This document shows, piece by piece, positions 27,604 to 35,206 of a DNA stretch of 64,000 nucleotides. The position numbers and the translations under genes were made by a program. The stretch covers positions 1-64,000 of the forward strand of contig CBDCWT010000067.1 in the NCBI GenBank assembly GCA_965223305.1. The letters run 5' to 3'. Every line of letters starts with the position of its first letter. The stretch's first letter is position 1. Source of the stretch: CBDCWT01 sp965223305 (GTDB lineage: Bacteria > Planctomycetota > Planctomycetia > Pirellulales > Pirellulaceae). The notes under the pieces are model-generated. The model saw only the letters and a list, made by a program, of their open reading frames with translations. It ran no database searches and was not told where the DNA came from.

Positions 27604-30210
27604 TTATTTCAATTCGCGGATCAGTCGTCTTAGTAGCTCGTCGAAGTCGCGGTTGTCGGGCTCCAGTCGCGCGCTCATGCGCGCATGCTCGTGCGCTTCG
27701 CGGACCCTACCTGCTTCCGCTAGCAACGTTGCCAGCTCGTATTGCCACTGGGCCCGCAGAGGATCCAGTTCTACGGCGCGACGGTAGTGATCGATTGCTT
27801 CGTCGGTGCGATCTCGCAGCAAAGCGATCCGGCCCTTTAGGTAGTTCCGCTCGGCTGCAGGCAGCTCGACTTGCTCGACTGCCTCACTGGCTCGCTCCAG
27901 CAGCAAGCCACGCATCGGCTCCTGGGCGGCGAAGCGGTTCTCCGCGAGTGTCAGCAGGAGTCGCGGCTCTGCGGGTAGTACCTTTTCGACGAGCGTCGCG
28001 TCGGTTAGCTCGGAGCTCCAATCCAGAATCTGTTCAAGCTGGCTGGGATCGATGGCCAGAATCGCGCGCCAATCCTGGCAAGCTTGCTCGATACGACCGG
28101 CTTGAGCGTGCAGCCGCCCGGCTCGGGTGCGAAGGTAGGAGTCCGCCGGTTCGAGGCGGGTTGCACGAAGGAGATGAACGGCGTCGGCCGGGGGGGCGCC
28201 GACCAGCACTGAGAGCCTGGCTAGCCGCAGGTGGATCTTGGCGAGAATCGGGCAGGCGGTTCGAGCCAACAACAGCTCTTTCAAGGCCGGCCGCAGGTGA
28301 TCCCGCACAAGAGGCTCAGCCCGCAAGCTGGTCAGCCCGTCGCGGTCGCCGGCGCGGGCCAAGTGATGGGCGCTCTGATGTAGGGCCGTTGGAGAAGCGA
28401 GTTCCCACAGTTCGTCCAAAGTAGTTTCCGGGGGAGTTGCCTGGCGCAGCTGTTCCACGTGGCGGAGGTGATAGAGGTGGATCCACTGTTTGGCTAGGTG
28501 GTAGTGCAGCTCCGCGTCGGCGGGTCGAATCGATGTCAAACTGGACAACTCTGCAATGCCGGTGGTCAACTGCTGCTCTGTGGCACCGCCGGGAGTCTGC
28601 ACGAAAGCGGTTTCTTCACGTGCTGCGCGAATTGCCGTGATACGTTGGAAGTCGACAGCGCCGCGAGCGGCCAGCGTCGCCAGCACGACGGCCGCCGCTG
28701 CCGGCAGCCACTTCGCCAGTCCTGCGCGTTCACGATGTCTCTCGGTTGTTAACTCGGCAGCCGCGCCAGCAACAGACCCGCAGAGGACCGCCATCAACAG
28801 CAGGTTGGCCGGCAGGTAGAGGCCAAAGTCCGTCACAGCATGAACCGCCTGGCTGGCGGTAGCGAAAACGCCGGCTTGCCCCAGGGCGACCTGCCTCTGA
28901 TAGAGGGGGTGCGACGCGTCCTGGACGGGCGGGCGAGCCGACAGGAGTTTGAGGCTCGCTCGCGCGACGAGCGCTATCGCACCGACGAGCAGCAGCAGAC
29001 CGACAACGCCCGCTTCGACTACTGCTTGGACGTATTGGTTCTCTGCAAAGTAGTACCAACCTGGCGCGAAACGGTGCTCGTACATCAGATAAACATCTTG
29101 ATAAGTATTCAGCCCAGTGCCGATCAGCGGATAGTCCGGGACCGCGTGCAACGCATCTCGCCAGTTCGGGATGCGGCCAGTGCCGAGTAACATCTCGGTG
29201 TTGCCAAGTTTCTGGAAGCGTGCCTCCCACAAGTCAACAACGCCCACCCAAGCGACGAGCCCCACTCCGGCGATTAACGCCCCGAGGATTCCGGCGGCTG
29301 GTGTGGTGCTGCGACGGCTATAGACCAGTACCGATGCAGTGCAGCAGGCGGCGGCCAACATGGCGACCCCTCCCCCCCGGGAGAGCGTGCAAAAGACCGC
29401 GCCGATCAGGCAAACCGCGACTGTCAGCGAAGCCAGTTTGAGTCCGTCAAGTTCAGCCAGTTGCTCTACCCACCAATCCCCAATCGAACGGCGGCTGCGA
29501 CCGAACGTGTCCTCATGGATCCGAGAGAGGTCCTCTCGATTTCGGGCGAACGTCCAGGCGGTGAATCCCAAGGTGGCTGCCAAGCAGAGGCAGATGTAGC
29601 CGGCCGCGTTGTTCCGATTGGCGAATGACGCAAATGCTGATCGCGCCTCGATTCCAGTCCAGTAGATCTGCCCGTTCCAGGTCAATTGTTGAATCACACC
29701 GAACAAGGCCAGTGCAGCTCCATTGCATCCGATCGCGCCCCACAGCCAGATGACGGCCGGCTTGCATCCGAACAACTGCCAGCCAAGCAGGAAGGCGATT
29801 GTGGCCACGACAAGCCATGTGAGGTGTTGCCACGAGGCAGATGGCCTCAGGCTGAGTGTCTGCCAGCTGCGATCCATCGGCAGTTCAAATTCGTCCATCA
29901 GCGCCGCGTCCGGTGACGCGCGGTCAGGTTGTAGCTCGGCGCGCAGTGCTACGGCGCCTGGCGAGAGCACGGAGGCGAGACGCTGAGGCAGAGGAACGAC
30001 CTGTAAACCCGCCCAGCCGACTGCCATCAACAGCAGCCACATCGTCGGGGGGACGGGCTTGAGCTGATCGCGACCGAGCATCACCGGTAAGGACAGAACA
30101 AGGGCCAGCAGCATGCCGCCGACCAACCAGACTTGAGTCGGTTCGTGGACTCCGCCATAGAGCCACGGCGAAACCAGAAGGACGATCAGCAATGTCAGCC
30201 GCGCTAGCAT
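27604..30210 (-). CDS. O-antigen ligase/polymerase-like membrane protein with C-terminal TPR region
   Basis: 868 residues from the ATG at 30210 (MLARLTLLIVLLVSPWLYGG). The frame runs on to 30423, but that extension translates a repeat palindrome. About 10-12 transmembrane helices fill residues 1-540. The Wzy_C/O-antigen ligase signature is LIGTGLNTYQDVY followed by ENQYVQAVVEAGVVGLLLL. The C-terminal 300 residues form TPR-like helical pairs (for example DRTDEAIDHYRRAVELDPL). The family transfers or polymerises glycans at the periplasmic face of the inner membrane. It lies in a minus-strand group with two other polytopic membrane genes, separate from the main polysaccharide locus. Confidence 0.87.
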   Translation of the reverse strand: MLARLTLLIVLLVSPWLYGGVHEPTQVWLVGGMLLALVLSLPVMLGRDQLKPVPPTMWLLLMAVGWAGLQVVPLPQRLASVLSPGAVALRAELQPDRASPDAALMDEFELPMDRSWQTLSLRPSASWQHLTWLVVATIAFLLGWQLFGCKPAVIWLWGAIGCNGAALALFGVIQQLTWNGQIYWTGIEARSAFASFANRNNAAGYICLCLAATLGFTAWTFARNREDLSRIHEDTFGRSRRSIGDWWVEQLAELDGLKLASLTVAVCLIGAVFCTLSRGGGVAMLAAACCTASVLVYSRRSTTPAAGILGALIAGVGLVAWVGVVDLWEARFQKLGNTEMLLGTGRIPNWRDALHAVPDYPLIGTGLNTYQDVYLMYEHRFAPGWYYFAENQYVQAVVEAGVVGLLLLVGAIALVARASLKLLSARPPVQDASHPLYQRQVALGQAGVFATASQAVHAVTDFGLYLPANLLLMAVLCGSVAGAAAELTTERHRERAGLAKWLPAAAAVVLATLAARGAVDFQRITAIRAAREETAFVQTPGGATEQQLTTGIAELSSLTSIRPADAELHYHLAKQWIHLYHLRHVEQLRQATPPETTLDELWELASPTALHQSAHHLARAGDRDGLTSLRAEPLVRDHLRPALKELLLARTACPILAKIHLRLARLSVLVGAPPADAVHLLRATRLEPADSYLRTRAGRLHAQAGRIEQACQDWRAILAIDPSQLEQILDWSSELTDATLVEKVLPAEPRLLLTLAENRFAAQEPMRGLLLERASEAVEQVELPAAERNYLKGRIALLRDRTDEAIDHYRRAVELDPLRAQWQYELATLLAEAGRVREAHEHARMSARLEPDNRDFDELLRRLIRELK

Positions 30211-30266
30211 TCCGGTGATGATCTCGGACTTAGGCGCTGTACAACAGTAAGTTGCCGACTTCTGTT

Positions 30267-30310
30267 CCCTCTCCCCTGCCTCGCGCAGCGAGAATAGCAG
30301 GGGGAGAGGG
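30267..30310. repeat. Short palindrome CCCTCTCCCCTG / CAGGGGGAGAGGG
   Basis: The two arms are reverse complementary with a loop of about 19 bp. It lies between the membrane gene at 30396 and the O-antigen-ligase-like gene, where it could cause attenuation, but it resembles the CTCCCC-type element near 26040-26090 and so may simply be a dispersed repeat. Confidence 0.6.
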
Positions 30311-30395
30311 CAGGGTGAGGGGGATGAATATCGGCAACCTATTGTTGGACGATTCCTTACTTGGTGGAAGTTGTCGTGCTGGCCAGCTGTCCGGT

Positions 30396-31439
30396 CTAAA
30401 CCTGCTTCTTTCTGACTGACCAAATAAACCCGTCGTACCAGAAGTGCATGATGGAGACGACGATCACAAGGTTGAAGAAGACTGGATGGGCGGTATCAAG
30501 TGTCTCCGCCCAAAAGCCGTAGCCGAACGCAATCGCCAGAAATGCTAACAGCAGGATCGCTTTGCCCCAGGATTTGCTCTCGAGGTGGGCGCGGCGCTGC
30601 AGATTTTTCCTCTCGCTCCACCACACGATCGCGAAGTACTGCCACGCGTGGAAGAAGTTCATGATGAAAAACGCCTCGCCGAACGTGTTGAAGCCCCAGG
30701 TGTAGATCGAAACCAGACCGGTGGTTACCAGGAGCACCACCTTCTGGTAGGAGATCGAATAGCCTTGCTGGTGCAATCTCCAATAGGCGAAGACATAGTA
30801 GGCCAAGAACGGAATGCCCAGGCCCAGCGCACCCCAGGTGAGAAAGCGACGGTTGGATTCAACGAAGGCAGGAATCGCGGCAAAGAACGGTGAGTTCACG
30901 TCGCGGAACTCCTCGAAGTCGTTGACGTGGTCCATCAACGTGGCACCGCCCAGAATCGGACCCACGTAGAGGAACAGATTCAACCACCGGTCGAGCTGGC
31001 GACCGGCGCTGAGGTCATTTCCCTGCCGCATGTCGTAGATCCGCCCGATGCCAAACGTCTGCAGGCTGGAATGATAGACGTCCCACCAAGTCGCCAGCAC
31101 TGACACGAAGACGGCAAACCAGGGGGAGAGCGTCATGGCAACCAGCAGCGTGATCGGGACCACTGTGAACCGCAGTGGATGGGTGCCAAAGATCGTCGAG
31201 TTGAGATGACTGCGGAAGAAGACCGCAAACAGATGAGCCATGATGAAGGTGCCGATAAAGCACCCCGCGACCGTGCTCGAATAGCCCCCCAGCATGAACG
31301 AGCGTTGGGCCAACGTATTGTCGGTGATGGCTATGCCTAATACTAACGCCAACAGCGGCGAGAGAATGAAGAACAGCGAGTCGTACCAAGGTCCGACAAT
31401 AAATCCGGAGCGTTGAGTTGCCGCAGCGGTGGTTGCCAT
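30396..31439 (-). CDS. Polytopic membrane protein of unknown function with conserved-looking His motifs
   Basis: 347 residues with about 8 transmembrane helices. Family not recognised with confidence. Histidines sit at helix ends in patterns seen in membrane di-iron or carotenoid-cleaving enzymes: AHLFAVFFRSH, WWDVYHSSLQ, FFHAWQYFAIVW and MHFWYDGFIWSVRKK at the C-terminus. A Brp/Blh-like or desaturase-like membrane oxygenase is one possibility, but spacing was not matched to a known family. It is flanked on the same strand by another polytopic gene upstream (47-bp gap) and the O-antigen-ligase-like gene downstream, suggesting an envelope or glycan/lipid role. Confidence 0.75.
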   Translation of the reverse strand: MATTAAATQRSGFIVGPWYDSLFFILSPLLALVLGIAITDNTLAQRSFMLGGYSSTVAGCFIGTFIMAHLFAVFFRSHLNSTIFGTHPLRFTVVPITLLVAMTLSPWFAVFVSVLATWWDVYHSSLQTFGIGRIYDMRQGNDLSAGRQLDRWLNLFLYVGPILGGATLMDHVNDFEEFRDVNSPFFAAIPAFVESNRRFLTWGALGLGIPFLAYYVFAYWRLHQQGYSISYQKVVLLVTTGLVSIYTWGFNTFGEAFFIMNFFHAWQYFAIVWWSERKNLQRRAHLESKSWGKAILLLAFLAIAFGYGFWAETLDTAHPVFFNLVIVVSIMHFWYDGFIWSVRKKQV

Positions 31440-31486
31440 ATCGCCAGTTTCTACAAGAAGGCCGGAGGCCAGCCGGAAGGCGTGTC

Positions 31487-32164
31487 CTACCGGAAGGTCA
31501 TCGTACAGGGCTCCTCGCCGTCCGCCAAATACTCCAACAACGCGCAGAGGAAGAGGGTCATTCCCAAGATCTCCAGAGACTCCTCGATGAGGTCGATTAA
31601 CCCGTAGACCAAGTTGCGGTCGCCGGCAAGGTCGGTCCAGTACCCCAACAGAAACTCAACTCCGAGCGCACCGCCCACATAGAGTGTTCCAGCAATGATG
31701 AACTGGTTGCGGGTGCGCACCGGCAGGTGAAACAGAAACTTCAAATAGGCCAAACCCAAGATCAGGACCGCGATCGACGCGGGAATCACCCAACCGAAAT
31801 AGAGCACACCACCGTAGTCGAAGTACTTACTGAGCGATTCGTGCAGGGTGACGGCCTCGTCCAGCGACACGTACGCGAACAGCGCCGCGAGCACTGCCCA
31901 GTGCCAGCGATACGGCAGGCCGGCCGCAAACTTGGCAGTGGCGATCAGCGTCAGTGAGACGGCGCACAGCAGCAACAGACTTGACGAATACCAAGTTGGC
32001 AGATTCTGTTCGTAGCTGAGTCCTAAGAAGTAGATCAGCTCATGCTTTAGTGTTCGACCAGAGGCGGATTTTGCCAATTCGACAGCCAGACCCGCCAAAG
32101 TCAGCAGCAGCCAGACGAGCAGCAGTCGCTGCCGCAACCGCCGCCGCGAAAAACAAACCTGCAT
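31487..32164 (-). CDS. Polytopic membrane protein, unknown function
   Basis: 225 residues from the ATG at 32164 (MQVCFSRRRLRQRLLLVWLL), chosen because a basic stretch directly precedes the first helix. An earlier start at 32251 would add 29 residues without obvious features. About 6-7 transmembrane helices. Recognisable pieces are NLPTWYSSSLLLL, a buried acidic motif YVSLDEAVTLHESL, and a C-terminal ESLEILGMTLFL. I do not recognise a functional family. It is the first gene of a three-gene minus-strand group with 30396-31439 and 27604-30210. Confidence 0.75.
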   Translation of the reverse strand: MQVCFSRRRLRQRLLLVWLLLTLAGLAVELAKSASGRTLKHELIYFLGLSYEQNLPTWYSSSLLLLCAVSLTLIATAKFAAGLPYRWHWAVLAALFAYVSLDEAVTLHESLSKYFDYGGVLYFGWVIPASIAVLILGLAYLKFLFHLPVRTRNQFIIAGTLYVGGALGVEFLLGYWTDLAGDRNLVYGLIDLIEESLEILGMTLFLCALLEYLADGEEPCTMTFR

Positions 32165-32342
32165 CGAAGCCTTCAGAAAAACGGGTTTCCAGTGAACGGA
32201 AGTCAGTGCCAGCTGGCCCACCGCCGCATCTTGACAGAGCTGGCCGAGCATTTCATTTTACAAGGCGGTGAGTTTCGTAACATCTGCCACCCGGTTACCA
32301 ACTGTTTGTACCATGATTCAACCTGTTGAAGACTCGCTACCG

Positions 32343-33446
32343 ATGACTGGTCATCGCCCGCTCGCGGCGTTCCTGATGATCCTAGCGACATTCGCCGGAT
32401 GCGATACCCAAAACTACCAGGCCAGAGTGGCCTATGAAAAAGGGCTGCAACATCTGGAGAACGCCCAGTACGACGCGGCAGCTGAGTCTCTAAGTCGTGC
32501 GATTGAACTGAACCCGGATGACTGGGACGCCTACTTCGAACGGGCTGGTGTTTGGGAGTCGACACAAGATTTCGAGAAAAGTGCTGTCGACTATGGTGAG
32601 GCCATTCGAATCGACCCGCTCGAGCCTGCCGCCTACTTCAACAGGGCTCTGGTCTGGGAGGAACTTGGTGAGACCGAGAAGGCAATCGCCGATTATGGTG
32701 ATGCCGCCAGGCTGGACGTACTTGATCCGGATCCGCGACTGAATCGCGCGCTGCTCTGGATGGAAGTCGGTCAGCTAGACAAGGCGATCGGCGACCTGAA
32801 CGAAGCGATCAGGCTAGATCCTTTGGACGCCGACTACCGGACATTGCGCGGAGACGCCTACTACGTCCAGGGCAAGTTCGAGCAAGCGATTGAAGAATTC
32901 GATCGGGCTCTGGCGCTCGACAAGGACAACGTCGACGCGTACATCGGCCGGGCAGACGCTTGGGATGAGTTGGGTCAGTTAGAGAAGGCGATCGACGACT
33001 ATACCGAGGCACTGGAGCGGGACCGTTCCAACACCTTTGCTTTGAACAACCGTGGCACGGTTTGGGAGAAACTGGAAGATCGCTCCAAGGCGATTCTGGA
33101 TTACAGCTTGGCTATCCAGGCGGACTCAGAGGATGTCGTGGCGCTCAGCAACCGCGGCAGCCTATTCGTCGAAGAGGGCGAGTTTGACAAGGCAATTGCT
33201 GATTGCACTCAAGCTTTGGAGCTTGACTCTAAAGAAATCACCGCCTACGTTAGCCGCGCCGCAGCGCATTTGGGCAAAGGGCAATACGAACGGGCCGTTG
33301 CTGATTGCGATCGCGCGATCCAGCTAGATGCTGAGTACGGCGAGGCTTACGAGCGACGGGCGCAAGCTCATCAAAAACTGGGGCGTCCCGAGCAGGCAGA
33401 GGCCGACTTTGCCAAGGCCAAGCAATTAATCGCCGAGGAGCGTTAG
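32343..33446 (+). CDS. TPR-repeat lipoprotein
   Basis: 367 residues from the ATG at 32343. Earlier starts (32268, 32313) put acidic residues before the signal. MTGHRPLAAFLMILATFAGC is a signal peptide with lipobox TFAGC, so it should be lipid-anchored. The rest is about ten consecutive 34-residue TPR units (for example AYFNRALVWEELGETEKAIADYGDAARLDVLD), a protein-interaction scaffold. It is divergent from the minus-strand membrane group and convergent with the next gene, whose stop codon is 7 bp away. No partner is evident. Confidence 0.88.
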   Translation: MTGHRPLAAFLMILATFAGCDTQNYQARVAYEKGLQHLENAQYDAAAESLSRAIELNPDDWDAYFERAGVWESTQDFEKSAVDYGEAIRIDPLEPAAYFNRALVWEELGETEKAIADYGDAARLDVLDPDPRLNRALLWMEVGQLDKAIGDLNEAIRLDPLDADYRTLRGDAYYVQGKFEQAIEEFDRALALDKDNVDAYIGRADAWDELGQLEKAIDDYTEALERDRSNTFALNNRGTVWEKLEDRSKAILDYSLAIQADSEDVVALSNRGSLFVEEGEFDKAIADCTQALELDSKEITAYVSRAAAHLGKGQYERAVADCDRAIQLDAEYGEAYERRAQAHQKLGRPEQAEADFAKAKQLIAEER

Positions 33447-33453
33447 CCGACTT

Positions 33454-33855
33454 TTACTTCTTGCGAGGGCTGACCTTTTTCTTGGCCTTCTTCTTCTTTT
33501 TCTTCTTCTTGATGCGGTTGCGGGTACGCTTCTTCTGTTTGCGGACACCGCGGGCCCGCTCGGCAGCCCGTGTTGAGGTCTCGTCTGACGTGGCACTGAA
33601 TTTGGTCTTCTTAAGCCCGGCCAACAGCATCTCTGTCGTGGGAGCCGTTGCAAAGAGGCCGACCCCAGTTTGGCCGGATTGGAACAGCTGCTCAAGCTGA
33701 TTGGCTAGCTCCTGTTGGTCGACACTCGCCGCGATCTTGGTTTCAATCGCAGGTCGGACTGCCGTCCGAACCGAGCTCTTCGCCTGGCTCGTAACCGTGC
33801 AGGCTGCGACTAGAACGAATGAGAACCCGAAAAATCCTGAACGTAGCCGGCTCAT
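33454..33855 (-). CDS. Small secreted protein with strongly Lys-rich C-terminal tail
   Basis: 133 residues from the ATG at 33855 (MSRLRSGFFGFSFVLVAACTVTSQA), which begins a signal peptide; the frame continues to 33918 with no features. The central part (about 45-95) is a short amphipathic region. The last 35 residues are almost entirely basic (RKQKKRTRNRIKKKKKKKKA, then KKKVSPRKK), resembling histone H1-like tails but on an exported protein. It could bind DNA, anionic polysaccharide or the cell surface (inference). It is convergent with the TPR lipoprotein gene with 7 bp between stops. Confidence 0.7.
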   Translation of the reverse strand: MSRLRSGFFGFSFVLVAACTVTSQAKSSVRTAVRPAIETKIAASVDQQELANQLEQLFQSGQTGVGLFATAPTTEMLLAGLKKTKFSATSDETSTRAAERARGVRKQKKRTRNRIKKKKKKKKAKKKVSPRKK

Positions 33856-34092
33856 GTTAGTCCTCCGCGTTGTGATCTTCAGTAGTTGAACGCGAGACGC
33901 CTGGGGTCCCCCACCCACACGAACAGCGGCATCCTACGTCCTTGAATGCCACGTTGTCAATCAGTTAGCTGGGAAAATCTGTCGTAGCCACTTCGGGCTA
34001 TCGGCTCAGTCAGCGCCCCAGTGGTGAATTTTGAAGGTTGCACCTTTCGCTGCCTGGCGGGCGCCGGCTCCCGAATCCGTCGCGTTTTTCGT

Positions 34093-34160
34093 AACCCGAA
34101 GCGTAAGCGAGGGAGTTGGTGTACCAACGTAAGTAATTCCCTCGCTTACGCTTCGGGTTC
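34093..34160. repeat. Inverted repeat, second copy of the 'CCCGAAGCGTTAGCGAGGG' family
   Basis: AACCCGAAGCGTAAGCGAGG pairs with CCCTCGCTTACGCTTCGGG; the loop differs from the copy at 26303-26366, while compensating changes keep the stem paired. Confidence 0.85.
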
Positions 34161-34982
34161 CGATTGAGCCGAAGGCGCAAAACTTCAAAAGGGCGTGAGC
34201 GAGCGGGAGTTGACCTAGAGTCGTTCAGTTTCGGGCTAGGCAATGGCGCTGCAAACTACCCAAAGCAGGTAGGATCTTCATCCCCCGCACTTCTGTTTTC
34301 CCGCTCTTCCCGAGTGGATCTTGCTGGAGTTCTGTAAATTGCCGGGATAACCCTCAGGAAGTGACTTGCATTTCGGGAAGGCGGCTACTAAAACGATATC
34401 CATCCTTTCAAAAGGACGAACAACTGGGCAGCAATTGGTGGTGGAATGTGAGATGACGGCCGCAGTGCATTAGGTGAGTCGGCTGGGTAAGCCTGGCTGG
34501 TAGCCTGAGAAGATAACGGATTCCTGGTACATAAAGCTCTTCCCAGCCAGGACTTCGGACCAACAGGGAGAGGAGTGTGGCGGTCCGCCCGCACTTTTCC
34601 GGCTCATCTTTGTATGCTCCTCCGAGATCCAGGCCGCGGAGAAACGCGATGGCTTAGCGTGTCGTATGAGCTCCCGGCGTAGCAATGACCCGGCGCGGCA
34701 ACTAAGTAGTGCCGGGGTAGACAAATCTCAGCGGGAGGGACTCCGCGAATTTTGATCGGTTTCAATGGCGCCCGACGCGCAATTGTCACCCAGGGGAACG
34801 GAGTCTGGACATGGCATGGGTTTCACTGTCGTCTGCACTTGTGCTTCCGACGGAGGGTGACATAAGGAAAGAGATAAGGGACGAGTCGGAGCTGGCTGCG
34901 CGGGATGTTCTCGGTCCGAGAGAGCCTAGCGTTTTTTCTGAACCACGCGCACAATGAACAGGTGGCACACAAGTAGAGTTTA

Positions 34983-35014
34983 TAGGTTAATAACTTAGTA
35001 GGTTATTAACTTAG
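34983..35014. promoter_or_regulatory. 16-bp tandem repeat, candidate operator
   Basis: TAGGTTAATAACTTAG is followed directly by TAGGTTATTAACTTAG (one mismatch). The inner parts GTTAATAAC and GTTATTAAC are also exact reverse complements. It is AT-rich in a GC-rich setting and lies about 190 bp upstream of the Wzz/BY-kinase start, which would suit a regulator binding site. No binding protein is known. Confidence 0.4.
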
Positions 35015-35206
35015 ATGACATAGCCTACTTGATAGCAGGAGCGCGCAGCGACAACTCGGTACGATACGACAGCCCTATCCTTGGTCTGTCGATGCTATCG
35101 GTCTTTGCCGGAGCGACGTACACCTACGAATCGACAATCCAACCCGGGGCTCGGGGCCGAGTTGGCAACTCGATCCTCACATCTCACCTCAACTGCCTGA
35201 CCCGTA

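Larger units (their letters stand above)
33856..35206. other. 1.35-kb non-coding region before the polysaccharide locus
   Basis: No credible gene. It contains an inverted repeat (34093-34160), a 16-bp tandem repeat (34983-35014) and a stretch at about 34380-34960 with several local dyads (for example CCCGGCGCGG ... GCCGGGG near 34690-34720). Open frames on the minus strand (34388-34594, 34470-34724) have no family-like features. It is a plausible place for the promoter, a leader RNA or an ncRNA of the polysaccharide operon; none was identified. Confidence 0.6.

Noticed and set aside
34440..34740. Possible tRNA-like or c-di-GMP riboswitch-like segment (GGGTAAGCCTGGCTGGTAGCC)
   Set aside because: Local resemblance only; no complete cloverleaf or conserved riboswitch core could be drawn by eye.
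34388..34968. Several minus-strand frames of 60-84 codons in the gap before the polysaccharide locus
   Set aside because: No ribosome binding site, no motif, mutually overlapping; treated as non-coding.
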